Of a DNA stretch of 64,000 bases, positions 33,228 to 46,410 are shown in pieces. The DNA is taken from the NCBI RefSeq assembly GCF_019925205.1, contig NC_083562.1:26412001-26476000 (forward strand), given 5' to 3'. Source of the DNA: Metopolophium dirhodum (lineage: Eukaryota > Arthropoda > Insecta > Hemiptera > Aphididae). A program made the position numbers and the translations under genes. The notes under the pieces are model-generated. The model saw only the letters and a list, made by a program, of their open reading frames with translations, did not search any database and had not been told where the DNA came from. How positions within the stretch are numbered: position 1 is the first letter of the stretch; every line of letters starts with the position of its first letter.

Positions 33228-34329
33228 CTGAAAAATATAATACATCAATATTATTATTTAATATTTATAATTAACATTTTTAAAAACAAATTAAAATGTT
33301 TTAATCACCAGGAAATGCTCTGTATGCTGCTGGTGAATTATCAAGTATAAAGACCCTCGATAAATCACTTGAAACTGATGTCAAATCTTTAGTATAAGAG
33401 CCCATTTCAGGCGTGCAATGTTGTCTATAGAATCGTCTTCTTAATATACCCCTTCGATTGTCTAATTTATCAGCGACTGCAGCACCATAAATTTGCATAC
33501 TAGCTGTAAAGACTACCAGCTCATACCACTTAGAGACCTATATTTGGTAATACGCAGAATATGAAATTTAGTATTTAAAAGTATTTAATGCATATTTAAG
33601 TATTTAAAAACTTACAACATCTAAGAAAAAATCAACATGCGGCCTCTTATGAACATAAAATCTTACTGGATGCCGCTCAATGGTAACTTTTAAAATAAAA
33701 TCTGGTGGCATTTCTGGTTTGGACGGATGACGTAGGACACCTTCATGGTGTGAATGTATTAATGTCTCATCTAAATCTAGCACCAAAACTTTCCGTTTTA
33801 CCATACCTATGTAAGATAAATATATTTTACTTGCCGTAACAACCTTTAATTTTGTATAAATAACTTTTAACATACTTATTCTATGTCTGGATAATGGTAA
33901 TAAAGGAAATACTCCATATTTTACAGGTTGATATTGACGAACCTGTAATAAAAATTTCAGTTTAAATTTTTTATAAAACTATGAGAATGTATTGTTAGTA
34001 ACATAGAAAATATCACTAAAATAAATCATCAAATTACCTAGTTTTTAATGTAACTTTGTAATATATTAAAAGAATTAGTAAATAATAAATATATACCATA
34101 ATTAAACAACAGTTTCAACAATAAATGTTCATTAAAAAAAGTTGGTTCAGACAACACAATATTTAATCTATAGAAAAACTAAAATCGTAATAATTTAAGA
34201 TCAAACACATTTTTAAATTTTAAAACTTACAGTTTTAATTTGTCGTTTTATTAGGAAGCATATGCAGGCCCACACCTTCGAGGCTAACACCATGAAAGCT
34301 TGAATGCCCATCTGTATGACTTTCAACAT
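33079..34329 (-). CDS. CTDNEP1: CTD nuclear envelope phosphatase 1 (Dullard), complete five-exon gene
   Basis: Exons 34231-34329, 33876-33942, 33616-33806, 33309-33537 and 33079-33227 join to 735 nt, 244 residues, the same length as the human protein. It is a HAD-superfamily serine/threonine phosphatase of the nuclear envelope/ER that dephosphorylates lipin and, in animals, restrains BMP signalling. Visible: an N-terminal hydrophobic segment (about residues 7-28) followed by KRQIK, the catalytic DLDET (66-70), FILKV, RPHVDFFLDV, WYELVVFTAS, YGAAVADKLD, YRQHC, GSYTKDL, the second acidic motif ILDNSP, NAIPIKSWF and the C-terminal VLSRNLHNHNLW followed by Q. All introns are GT-AG; the second is only 69 nt. 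The start ATG (34329-34327) is the first in frame after an upstream stop and aligns with the family's N terminus. Family membership is essentially certain. Confidence 0.96.
33309..33537 (-). CDS. CTDNEP1: CTDNEP1 exon 4
   Basis: It starts VSKWYELVVFTASMQIYG and runs to DNSPAAYRAFP; donor G|GTGATT, phase 1. It contains the second HAD acidic motif. Confidence 0.92.
33616..33806 (-). CDS. CTDNEP1: CTDNEP1 exon 3, catalytic DLDET
   Basis: The acceptor TCTTACATAG completes a split serine codon; then VKRKVLVLDLDETLIHSHHE through RPHVDFFLDV; donor GTT|GTAAGT, phase 0. Confidence 0.92.
33807..33875 (-). other. 69-nt CTDNEP1 intron without an in-frame stop
   Basis: GTATGT...TTACATAG between exons 2 and 3 is 69 nt, a multiple of three, and its reading frame is open. 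Retention would insert 23 residues (MLKVIYTKLKVVTASKIYL then SYIG) just before the catalytic domain without truncation. Confidence 0.8.
33876..33942 (-). CDS. CTDNEP1: CTDNEP1 exon 2 (67 nt)
   Basis: The acceptor TTTTTATTACAG precedes VRQYQPVKYGVFPLLPLSRH; the donor is ATAA|GTATGT, phase 1. Too short to appear as an independent frame; found by matching the family's QYQ-VRY-LPLS pattern. Confidence 0.9.
34231..34329 (-). CDS. CTDNEP1: CTDNEP1 exon 1
   Basis: 33 codons, from MLKVIQMGIQAF to KRQIKT, then donor ACT|GTAAGT, phase 0. It contains the membrane-anchoring segment. The frame is open upstream to a TAA with no earlier ATG. Confidence 0.9.
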
Positions 34330-34425
34330 TTGAAATGTAAATCTTATAACAAATGACTCATAACTCTTAAACAGTTTGACCGGTATACATTGTATACTGA
34401 CACAAAATATGGAAATTTATAATGC
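34330..34425 (-). other. CTDNEP1 5' UTR, probably preceded by an intron
   Basis: An acceptor TTTCCAG ends at 34426 on the minus strand. The next upstream strong donor is ACAG|GTGAAA at 34747/34746. A 5' UTR intron 34426-34746 is inferred. Confidence 0.4.
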
Positions 34426-34746
34426 CTGGAAATTGATTTAAATAAAATTGTTATAGAATACAGTGATTATTTATACCTGCTTTTTAGAAAATAAATAAAA
34501 ACAAATGTGAACTAATTTACTAGTTTACTAATGCCTTTCTAAAATGTTGTCAAAATGTACGCACTGTTTTCAACATATTTCGAACTAAGACGGCAAAGGA
34601 AAAATGATTTCGATCAAGTGAAAACAGAAACTGGTATACAATTATTCAATAAAATGATTATATTACAAACAAAATTAATAACGAGATCAAATTGAAAACT
34701 GAAAAATAACTGTGAAACATTATTAATTTCCTACTTCTTTTTTCAC

Positions 34747-34865
34747 CTGTAATCAATCCTTTACAAACAACAACAAAACGAGATAAGGCCTCGCGCCATG
34801 ATGGCCAAAGAGGTTGTAAGACGATTATTTCATATGGTGGCGAATACATTTCTCATCTGTATTAT
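34747..34865 (-). promoter_or_regulatory. Candidate CTDNEP1 first exon/promoter
   Basis: GC-richer patch with GCGCGAGGCC and CCATCATGGC on the minus strand, the latter close to a YY1-type CCAT element, ending in the donor at 34747. No TATA box was seen. Confidence 0.35.
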
Positions 34866-34984
34866 ATGTTGCCTATTGTCGTTTATTTTGAGGAGCTGCG
34901 TTAAACACAATAATAATAATTAATTAATTAACTATATTACAAAACCGGCATTGTGATATACCTACCTACTCTATTGTTATTAAC

Positions 34985-35160
34985 AGGGCCCGGAACTTTA
35001 TAGATTTGCATATTTCTTAGAAAGCTGCATATTAATGCATAACACTTGTTTCTTAGTGCAGACAATATAAATACAAAAATTAATGTTGCATATTTGGATA
35101 AGTTTACATGATTTTGCATATTTAAATAATTTAAGGATATTAATGCATATTATGTTATGT
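34985..35160 (+). mobile_element. hAT-like 5' end fragment
   Basis: CAGGGCCCGGAACTTTATAG is a typical hAT-type terminus and is followed by several GCATATT words, as in the 9163-9820 element. No matching right end was found, so it is probably truncated. Confidence 0.4.
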
Positions 35161-35314
35161 GATAAAACAAATATTTAAAAATTTTAAATATAGAGCTGCC
35201 ACACATTGTTTATATTGTAAATTATACTATACCAAAAATCGATTGCAATTTATCGACCAGGTAAAAACACCTAATCATTCAATGTAATTCAGGTAAATAT
35301 ATACTTAATAACAT

Positions 35315-36020
35315 GGCTCATAAAAATTTAATTTGACTTTCTTGTAGACATTTTTTTTTTGATAAAGGTAGACAAACTTATGGATAATCTTGTATTACAT
35401 TTTCAAATCTTAGATTTAAAAAGAAAAATGTTTTTGAATTCTCAACTCAAAATAATTTGCTAATTTTCGCGATTTTTCCGTATTTTGTCAATATTTGAAC
35501 TTTAAATGCTTATAAATAAAAACTGTGACTAAGGATTTTCGTAATTTTTTTTATCTGCCTTTGAAAAAATAACCTAGGAGCCTTCTATTAAATTTTCAAG
35601 CTTTTTTACCCAACAGATAAAATTTTATTGATATTTATAGAAAAAAAAAACTAAAAAAATTGAAAACTGACAATGTCCGTAAGCAGCTCAAAAAGAGTCA
35701 AAATTTCATGTCCCTACGGTCATTTGTTTTAGAGTTACACCAAAAACCAAAATCGATTTTCTCAAAAACAGATTTTGCGTAAAAATTCCCGTTTTTCCTT
35801 AATTTTTCTTTTGTTTTTCACGGTGCTTTTGAAAATTATTGTGAAATATTTACTTTTGACCCCCCAAAGTACCAACTAGATTCACTTTCCTATCAGAAAA
35901 GTTACTGTTGAAGAGAATCCAAGCATTTTTACTGTCCTAAAAGGTGATGACAGACACAAAAATCAAAAAATAAAAAAAAAATATTTTAAAATCAATACAT
36001 TCAACGCTTCACTCAAAATC
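35315..36020 (+). repeat. R-family copy B
   Basis: It matches copy A from 6074 to 6874, starting CTCATAAAAATTTAATTT and ending CTTCACTCAAAATC. A segment of about 70 bp present in copy A near 6478-6538 is missing, and the join lies at the shared word GTCAAAAT. Confidence 0.7.
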
Positions 36021-36029
36021 TAATAAAAA

Positions 36030-36600
36030 TTAATAAAAGTTTCCTCATAAGTTTTTGCTGTTGAAATTAAAAAAAAAAGTTGAGCGTAAATCAACAATAA
36101 TTTTTTTATGAGCGTCAAAATTTATAATTTTGACAAAATTCATCAAAATCACAATAATTTCTTATTTATTTTGAGTTAGAAATGTTTTACGTTTATAAAG
36201 TTAACAAAAAAACAAGTTTACTGGAAAGTCAAATACATTTTTTATGAACGTTTGAAGTTATACTGGATATTCACCTGTAAATTAACCAATGCTCGTAGAA
36301 CGATTTTCTTATTTTGTAATTCAAAAAACGAAGGTACCTGCAATTTTCATCAAATATTTATTTTATATTTTTTAGACATGATAACATTTTCAAAATATTT
36401 CAACTCGTTTTGAGATATTTATAGATATTTATAATTTTCCATAAAATATTTTTGATTGGGTCGAAATGCTTGAAAATGTAATACAAAGTTCCTCATAATT
36501 TCTTTTAATAGCAGTTAAGTAATATATGGGAAGGCACTCTTTTTTTTTATAATATAAGTATTTCAAGTTCATTTTTTGACAACATTTATCAAAATCTTGA
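36030..36600 (-). repeat. R-family-like inverted copy C
   Basis: Phrases such as ATGAGCGTCAAAATTTATAA, TATTTTGAGTTAGAA-type blocks and TAATAGCAGTTAAGTA read as the reverse complement of copy A's left and middle parts. With copy B it forms a head-to-head pair. Diverged, so the limits are rough. Confidence 0.4.
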
Positions 36601-39600
36601 AAATTAAAAAATTATTTTTTAGTTAAACATGTATATAATGTTCAATTTTTATAGCGAAGTATTGATCGAATTTGCTAATTATACGATGTGGTATGTATTT
36701 TAAATAAAACTAATAAAATGAAATTTGTATACACATAAAAATATAACTAATATGCTGTTGCTGATAATGGTGTATTCGTATTATTTATTGGAAGATTAGA
36801 TGTCTTTAGATATCTTTAAATAACAATGGGAATTCCGTATCAAAAAATCATAGAACCAGAAACATTATTTGGAGAAAAAGGTTTTACCATAAACATTGCT
36901 CTAACTGTTTTTATTTCCAATGTTTTTTTTTTTCAGTCCGTAAGTTATTCATAGTGAAAAAATGATTTTAAAATTTGGATATTAACCTAATTTATGCACA
37001 TTAAAGACTTCTATAATTATTTTTAAAATTTAGAAAATCACAATCATCTATATGTTCTTCACAGATTTTAAAATAAACGCACATATTATGTCTGATAACG
37101 TTTTGAAGGATTGCATTTTTTTATATGCCTTTATAATTTATTGAGGAAACCTAACCGTTGGTAAATAATATTGTTTATATGATTTAAGTGAATAACTAGT
37201 AGTTGTATTAAGTGTTATTACTTATTATTAATAAAACAAAAAACAGGATATGGTATAAATTGGAAATTTATTTAAAAAAACGTGACATTCCATAAAATAC
37301 GGGAGGTCTAGCATCCCTAAATATTTTATTTATACTACCTATTTGACAGTTTTAATGATGTTCTAACCTTGAAGATTGTAATTTGTAGTGTAGGTACCAA
37401 ACTGTTATAATATTATAGAAATCATAATTAAATAATTTTAACTATAACTTGTTTATTAGAGCTCTTTTATGTTAAATTATAATTTGTTGGTTTATTAATA
37501 TTTTTACCATACACGATTATATATATATTTCTATTGAGTGGGAACGAATTTAATAGACTATCTCATAGAATTAATACTAAATGAATAAACACACACTCAC
37601 ACAATGCGTAGGTACTACATAATTTAATATCAGGTTATACCTAATGAGTAATTTAACAGTAAACAAATAAATAAATTTTTGGTTTTATATTGGTTGCTCT
37701 GCACTTGCGAGTTGGTACTCTTGACAGGCATGAATATTGTAACTGAAAAGGTCACACAATACCCAGGTGAAGAATAATAGTAATAAATCACACAATGGCC
37801 GTAATCGACGGTCATTAGGTTAGGGAAAGAGAAGCAGGAAAGCCACATCACCGTCAAACATACAAATGAAAAAAATAAACAAAGATGAAAATATATTTAA
37901 AGGGAGATATATAGAATGTACCTTTACCATTCAACAGATATAATTTATTATTGTTGTGAATCTCTGTGTGCATAGAAGTGGTACCCTGTACTATTCATTC
38001 ATATTTTTTTTACTTAGAAGATATGGCGGAGTTTTCTTTCTTAGTACATTTTGTAGGTATTTGTATGTACAATTGGTGACGATTTCATTTAGAACGATAA
38101 ATCAGAACTTTGGGTTTGTTATGGTAATCGTTTTAAAACACCTGTGACTATGCCATATTTCCAGTGTCAGTGGTCTGTAGTATTCATACAATTGTAAAAT
38201 ATTCTAATAGTATTTTATATTATTTTTTTATATTCAACGTCTTTATTTTGATGTACCTTATACTTAAGAAACATGTAGTTTAAAATAAAATTCATTAATA
38301 ATTTATATTCTATCATGAAATTAATAATAATTTAAATTCCAGTGATTTATGGTGTTGCAAACATATTATAGATAATAATACGTATTATACGAAGTTATAG
38401 CAATATTATTTTAATTTTTGTTAAAACTATTTTATAATATTTTTTTTAAAAATATAGTTTTAAATACCTTATCTGATTATTGTAATGTAGACAATATTTT
38501 GGTATTATTTTTGCTTAATCATAAAATGATTTTGTATATTTCAATTGGTTACATATAATATCATATAAAATAAGCCGCGCTGATTCAAAAATTCCTAAGA
38601 TTATCGCTTTGCCAGTAAAGTACTATAATTTTCAAATGCATTTAGTGCTGAAAACGGTTGCTTTTATTATTATTGTGAATACATATACATGAGTAATACA
38701 AGTAGCCAATACACAATCGGATAGCATTGAAAACAAAAGACCCCCGGGCCCCAGAGCTGACCTGCGGCTTATTAACGGGCCGGCAAAGAAGCATAGAACG
38801 CACAAGAGTCTGTATGCTGTTTGCCAGGTTTCCATAAATGGTTGCGTTTTATTATTATGCTCTTGGCTGAGGTTAAAATGTCACCAGTTATATGTAAATC
38901 GCGGGGGCACGTTCATGCGAGGACGAATGTGTCGGGCTCACGTGCTCATTACAGCGAACCCCCTCCCACCACACACATGACTATTGGTCATCGTCAAGGG
39001 CGTGGACTTGCATCTTCACACAAATGCATTCTTTAAGAAATCATTTTAACATAATACCCACCTTTATCTTTGTAATCCTTCATCTATACCTACTGTAAGT
39101 ATATACTAACTATAGATACCTATTTCAATATACTGTGGCTATACGATTCATTTATTATAATATGTATAATGTGTATAGTGTGCTTATATAAATATCAGAT
39201 ACCTATTATAATGTGTCTTTTGAAATGTAAAGTAAATATTGTGCATAAAAGTCTATGCATTAGCTATATTATTTATGGTTTTATGGATAATAGATGTATA
39301 TCACTTATAATAATAATTTTAGTAAGTATATCTACTGAAATCTGAATTTATTTTACTAAAATGGCTTATAAAAATCTAAAACTGGTATAGCATGTAATTT
39401 ATAATATTTTATTTAATTGATTGTAGTTTAGAATTTAGGTAACAATTATTTATAAATAATGTTTTCTTCATTAATATAATATTTAAAATAAGGGTAATTA
39501 AATAAATTACATTGAAAACTATTTGTCAGTAGTTTAGTTACCAAAGAAAAATAAAATATTGATTAATTAAATAATTATCACATCGTTAGTATCTTTTCTT

Positions 39601-40029
39601 ACTTTGTATTAACTTCTCACAATCGTAATATAATATAATACCTATTATCCATTAGGATAAAATATTTTGAATATTTTAAACCATTTTATAAAAAAAAAGT
39701 TATAGAACGGACATTTTTCTTTTTCTCCTGGGAAATAGTCATCAGTGCATGTTATCTGTTTTCCACGCACGGGTTTGTGTGTTCGTTGTTTAATTTCGGT
39801 TAGTCAGCAGTTCTTTTTTTCCTTGACAAAGTAGCATTCTTTCACGGTGGATGAAAAAATATCTTGCTCCTGTATATATAGATGGTTTTCGGACCACATA
39901 ACTGATTTTATTCCATGTTGGTATCTTTTTTGTTTTGTTTGTACACAAATAGAGAACCCTATAAGAAATACAATGAATGTGAGGTAGGTAAGGATAATTT
40001 AAACTATGGTATTCAAGCACATTTTTTTA
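36601..40029. other. Gene-free stretch
   Basis: AT-rich, apart from two GC-rich patches of probable repeat debris at 38715-38830 and 38890-39010. No exon is supported. Confidence 0.4.
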
Positions 40030-40470
40030 TAAATTCCTAGTATAGTTTTCAAAAGCGCCGGGAAAACAAAAAAAATTAAGGAACAACGTGAATTTTTACG
40101 TAAAAAAGGTTTTTGACGAAGTCCATTTTGGTTTTTGGTGTAACTCTAAAATAAATTACTGTGAAATTCTCACTGAATGTTTATAAATATTAGCATTTTC
40201 TATACACCATATATACTTTATACTATATATTCAAAATTACATTTTCAAATGCAATTTTTTCGGCAAAAATTAATTTAACCTACCGCGTTGTAATATTGAA
40301 TAATAGTAAAATAAATTACTTTAATCACAATAATATCATCAAAATATATACCTTGATAGTAATATTATAGGCTGACACGCCGTCTTCGCTCAGAATCATT
40401 TTTATTATACAATTATTTTATATAATTGAATTCAAATTTAACACATCCATTACAGTGACTTCTCTTGACA
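40030..40470 (-). repeat. R-family copy D
   Basis: Reverse complement of copy A's ends with the middle deleted: it contains the GGTGTAACTCTAAAATAAAT and TTTTCTATACACCATA blocks, then TTCGCTCAGAATC at 40384-40396, followed by the shared outer flank (CATCCATTACAGTGA). Confidence 0.65.
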
Positions 40471-43400
40471 CTTAATCAGTAATCGTTACCCACTTGCCCT
40501 CTTTTTTAGTTTGAAATAAATAGGTAGTTAGGTTGTAAACTTGTAACTATTTCTACTGTTTAAAATAATGTAAAAAATCTACGATCTAGGTATATTTTTT
40601 TTTTTGGTATCATTATTCATTAATAATTATTAATTAAAATAACTTCTATATGTAGTTATTAATTAAACATAATTGATTTTTGATATTTCGTTGAAAAATC
40701 AATAGTTTAATTATTATTAATTATAAATTATAATGCACCTATATTTTTAGTTTACATTTTAAGTGTTTTATTTTTTAATCATATTTGTATAACTTTTAAA
40801 TAATGAAAAGAAACATCAAATATTGCGAAAATATTTGTGTGTGTAATATTGTATGAGTACTGTATGAGTAACTGTATGAGTACACATAAAAAAATGATTG
40901 CGTTATTTAATTATATTGAAGTATAAACTGAACGTTGACTGGTGTCAAGTATTTTGACACAATTTTTAATACAACGATAAACGTAAAAAAATATTGTACA
41001 CATTTATAAAATATATAAAATATAATCGTTTCTATTTGTTTAAAATAAAAAAAATATTGTCTCGTTATGTACTGTCGGTCTATTTCATTATTGTATATTT
41101 TTAACTATGTGGGTACAGTCGGTGCACATTGTAAAATATGTTAGGTTTTATTAAAAAAAAAAGATACTCTAAGTATATGTACTAATTCAAAAAACCTAAA
41201 TTTAACGCAATAGTTATAATTCATAACTTATTAGTATTACAGATAAATGATAATAGATTATCTGGTTTTATATACTTAATCAAAACCATTTTATTTATGG
41301 TACCGTATATTATGTACCTACCGCTAGGTATTATGAATATAATTGTAGATGTTTCTTTTTTAAAACAATGTCGTGAGTCGTGACTTAAAAAGTACATTGT
41401 TGTTGTCGCGATAATAATTGTAGGATATAAATTAGTATTAACTTGTGTTATAGAAAAAAAAACAATATTATTTGTTATTATTGCTCGTATATAAACATGG
41501 TTCGGGTGAAAGTATATAATATTTAGGCGTGTTAAAAGGCGTGACCGATCCGGATTAGGTGTTCGATTTTTTTGATTTCTTATAAGTTATAAGCGTGCTG
41601 CATCGCTTAAAAATGAATGATAGAATTGAGATGGTTAAGTAGGTACCACCGTCTATTGTCTTTGCAGTTTTTTTTTGTATAGATATCTTTTAAATAGAAA
41701 TTTAAGTGGACATTACAATGAAAAATTATATCTAGCTGGTGGCCGGTAACTTCTGTGTTTAATTTTAGGGAAATATTTTAATGCACCTAATATGTAAACG
41801 TGATACTATTTATTATTTGAATTTAATTGTTAACTCTTTATTTAAAAAACACCCATAATACTTGACACTTGTGATTTATAAATGAATTAAATAGATTTCA
41901 AAAAATTAAGATATAATTCTGTGTATAATCTATGTTAGAAAAACAATTATAATATTCAAAGTATTAGTACAATATTCATTATTTAAGTTAATTACATAAT
42001 AATTTAGTATCACATATCATTTTATAATTCTATTGAACAGAGTGAACCATTAAAGTATAATTCTGTAATTCTTTAAAAAATTTTAATTATCTTTATTATT
42101 AAAGTAATTTTCTTAAAAATAATATAATAATAAAAAAAGTAAAATAATCGTATTGAAATATTGAATACCAAAAGGTATAGCAAAAGTTAATGCGAAAAAA
42201 TACTGCAAATCAAAAGTGAAAATTAATTCAACCTGTTAATGTTATAAATAATTATAAACCTGTTCATTAATATAATGTGTGAAAACAATTTATTAATAAC
42301 CACATTGAAGTATCTAAAATATAGTTGACGTTTATATGTCAAAATGTCGAATAGTCAAATAAGTCATTTGTATATCATATTTTTCAACCAAAATATTTTG
42401 ATGAATTGTAACTTTTTAAAGTGTGTTAAATAACCAGTAGGACAATTTCTATGTATGAATATGATAAATGATAATATGTATTTATAAAAGTAAAAAGTAT
42501 TTTTATTCAACACTGTAATTATTTGGTTAATCTATTTTAAAACTACTTATGGTTAAACATCCCAATAGGTAATTACATTTACTTATATCAAAATATGTGC
42601 CTAATAAAAAAGTTAAAAATGGTTTATTTTTACATTACCTAAAAAAATTATTCAAAAAAATTGGATTCATTAACTTTAAAACTTTTATTTTATAAAAAAT
42701 TGTTGTGCATATAATAATTATGTAAATTACTAGTTGTACACTTTTCTCTCTCTCTCTCTATGTATATATATATCTGTATAATGCATAATATATTATTATA
42801 ATTGTATGGTTTCATGTTATGTTTAAATTAACATTTTATGTGACAATAATAAAAATCAAATATAATTTGAGTAGCTATTTTCATTGATAGGAGGTAACTG
42901 CATGGTAAGTAGGTACTTAATTAAATTGATGTAACGCGTGCAATATTGATAGATTTTAGTCATTTTAAAATTATGATATTATACAAATCATTCATTCTCT
43001 TGTCCTATTGGTCGATAAATATTGTCTTTGAAACGGTTACGGTCGAAATGGTCGCCAATACATTTTTTGTTTTCGTCTACATTGATTTCACATAGGCACA
43101 TACATTCACATGCAGTATCTCTGTATAATATGCTGTGAATCCATTGTTACGCATGTTATACTGCTACCACCGTCACTCAAAAACCTCAAAAGAAGTGTAT
43201 AAATATAATATACATCTATATATATATAAATATGTTTAACCACATAGCTGGCGGTCACGTATTGGGGCCAAAATATAGACCAAGGGCGGGGGTGGGGGAT
43301 ATCTGTGGTGTAGATAGGTGAAAAATAATCGACCATGATGTGTTGTGTTGGGAGACAAAAATATCATATTATCCGTGGCCGTCGCAGGTCATTGGTTTTC

Positions 43401-46175
43401 TTCTGCTAGCTAAAGAGTTTGAGAAAGAAAAGAGAAATAATAAACTCGAGGCCATTGTAACTGTTGGACTAAAAAAAAAAAATAAAAATAAAAATCATAA
43501 TAATAAAATATAATATTCCATGCTCTTAATAATAAACATAGCTATAATAGGCAATAGGTTGACGACGGAACGCCCACAATAGAACTCGTCATGGGAAGCG
43601 AATTACACGAGATGACACCCTGCAGGATACGTCGAATGTTTGCCATAACAATGTAATACGATGATTGACGTTAAAATTGATACTGAACGGAAAAATATGC
43701 GATACGTATTTATTTGGAATTATTAGGTAGGTATTTGTGATCGAAATAAAAGGGCAACATTTTTAAGTAGGTAGTACATTTTTTTCTTTATGTATTCTTC
43801 ATGCATAGAACAAATTGAACATTGAACAACCTGTGGAAATAAGTCAAATCACTGTATTATGGTTAGTTAAAAATAGGACCTATATTTCAGTACTATTTAT
43901 TCAGTAAAATAAGATGTTATATATGACGTACATATTATTTCTTATTATGTTTAATTATAGTATATTAAACTAAATTATAGTATATTACTCTAAAAATGAT
44001 GAAAAATTATTCAAAATTTTATTTAATACCTATTTTATTTTATTTTTAAGAATATTAAATTTTAAGTAAATACATCATAATTATTAATCACTGCTACTTT
44101 ATAATTAAGTGAAATTACCATGGTACAGGCACTTGTTAGATGGCTATTAAAGGCTTGAACTGTGGTTTTAATATCAATGCAACTTATAAAATATGTTTTC
44201 AAACTTGTATGTTTAACATGTAATAATATACCGAATCTACATATTGAATTCGTACCTACTCGCAGTTTGTTAACAGTTAATATTGGAAAAAAATTTCTTA
44301 CTATCTAATTTTTTGAGGAAAATATAAACTGTATTCCAGTGAACAGTTTTTTTCTTCATATTTTTATTATAAAAAATTTGAAAAGATTCTTTTTAAATTT
44401 ATATAAATTCATTATTAATGGACAAATAGGACGAATGTATAAACAATCCAAAAATAGCCCTAAAAACTCATACATGTACAATTTAATTTAATTCGGATGT
44501 GGATGTGGATCCGTCACTGGCATTTTATTAATATTTTATAAGAATTCTGGCTAAAATATAATTGCCATATTAAAAAAAAATCCAGCTCCGGCCCCCTCAA
44601 ATCAACCCCTACGCATGACCTAAAAGAGTAACTAAATATTATGTGGGTCAATTTTTATTTCAAATAACTGAAAACCTAGTAATGTTAACATAAATGCAAA
44701 CGCTAGCTATTAATTATTAGTTTATTACCTTATAACCACTTTAAACAACATAATTCTCGCTTCAAACTTTGTATATTATTTGGGATTGCCCACTCAGTGT
44801 AATAATGATAAGACCTACAGTGATTCTGTGTTTAAAAATATTACTGAGAATATGAGAATGTTTTTAATGAATCATTGATACAAGAGGTATAAAAAAAACC
44901 GCTAACAACGTAATGATTTACTCACGAACATATTTAATAATCCATGTAGGTTATTATAATCGTTCATATTTCTTATTGTCTAATAATTACCTACTATCAG
45001 GATTCAGGAATATTAATTAGTAATCTAGTACACTGTTGATAAATTTTAAAACAATATTAATTTATTACCAAGTTATTAATTTTTATCTAATTTTGAAATT
45101 TTACTGTAGAGTTGGTGACACCACGGCAGTATTGTGCAATTCGTTATTACCTATATTATAATATGTTGGTGTCTGTCGTCTGGAAATTATAAAGTTCAAA
45201 TGTCATCCTTGAACAAAATGTCAAAGTCCAGAATAAAGGTCAGTACGGTCTTAATGAAGTGCGATTTCCTGTAAGTATTCAGTTTGGAAACTAAAATTGT
45301 TATAAACATAATATTATTTAATATTAATATTGTTATTATAACTTATCAATTTTTAAATATTTCAAATTTCAATATATTTATGGACTACCTATATGATGTA
45401 AAATAAGTATGTATACATATTTATAATATTTTCTATAATGCTGTATTTTGCGTTCTATAAACCGATATAAATAAACTCTAATTTTCCTCGTTAGTGAGTT
45501 TTATATAATCAAGACATTTTCTATAAATTGTCCACAAAAATAAGTAATTACCAATTAATCAAAGTCTCTATAAATTATTGTTATAACTTTAAATGTTTAT
45601 TATAATATCTTACATTACTGATGAGTTATAATGTTAAATAAAATAATTATTAATTATATGATATTACAGCGTCCATTGTATTTACACATAATATATTAAT
45701 CTACTTTCTTCAATAAGCAATATACAAAATTAATATTTTTTTTGTAAATGCATTTAAGTATAAAATAATTATGTTATAGATTCAAGTTCATCATGGACTA
45801 TATTTTTTAAAATTAAATAAATATTTTGCAATCTAATAGTTTTTAATTAGGTACTATACCTACTTACTCATAATATAATCGTTATTAGTTATTATAAATT
45901 ATAATAGAGCAATAAACATATTATAATAGGTATATATAATATTATTTATAGAGATAGATACATATTATTATAGTATTGTAGTTTACTATTAATATAGGTA
46001 CATTTGATTAAAACTATATAATATTATGTTATTTTTAATATAATGCAAATCCTTGAACTCGATGCATTCGTTTTTAGAAATTAACATCAGATTAGGTAAC
46101 CTACCTAATTATAATAAATTCTATATTTCATAAGTACTGTGTACTTACTGTTAAAATGATCTCAAATGTCAGTTT
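40471..46175. other. Gene-free AT-rich stretch
   Basis: Contains a (TC)n microsatellite at 42745-42759 and small GC-rich repeat debris near 44500-44630. No coding exon is supported. Confidence 0.4.
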
Positions 46176-46190
46176 AAAATATAACGATGT

Positions 46191-46395
46191 GGCTTGGTAT
46201 GGCGGTGGTTGCATTCAGTCACGAAATACTGAGTGCAAGCATCGGCCGGTGTCACTAGTTCCTGGATGGGTGACCACCCGGGTTATTTGTGACAAATCCT
46301 TGCCACACATACACATATGGGTTCCAATCCAATCGTACCCCTTCCCTACAAAGAGCTTATGGCCACAGGCTTAAGATCAATAAAAATAAAAAATA
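46191..46395 (+). mobile_element. 5S-rRNA-like SINE with 15-bp TSD
   Basis: A GC-rich 5' part carries AAGCATCGGCCGGTG and CCTGGATGGGTGACCACC, closely resembling the box A and box C of the 5S rRNA internal promoter. The 3' part ends CTTAAGATCAATAAAAATAA with an A-rich tail. Flanks AAAATATAACGATGT (46176-46190) and AAAATATATCGATGT (46396-46410) differ at one base. The first half of 5S rRNA is not preserved, so it is a retroposon, not a 5S gene. The 72-codon frame over it is a shadow. Confidence 0.75.
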
Positions 46396-46410
46396 AAAAT
46401 ATATCGATGT

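Noticed and set aside
33604..33873. ATG inside the CTDNEP1 intron as an alternative start
   Set aside because: The upstream exons encode the family's N-terminal anchor with matching phases; the frame is open only because the short intron lacks stops.
46156..46374. 5S rRNA gene or 72-codon protein
   Set aside because: Only the internal-promoter half resembles 5S, an A-rich tail and TSD are present; the protein frame lies over the SINE.
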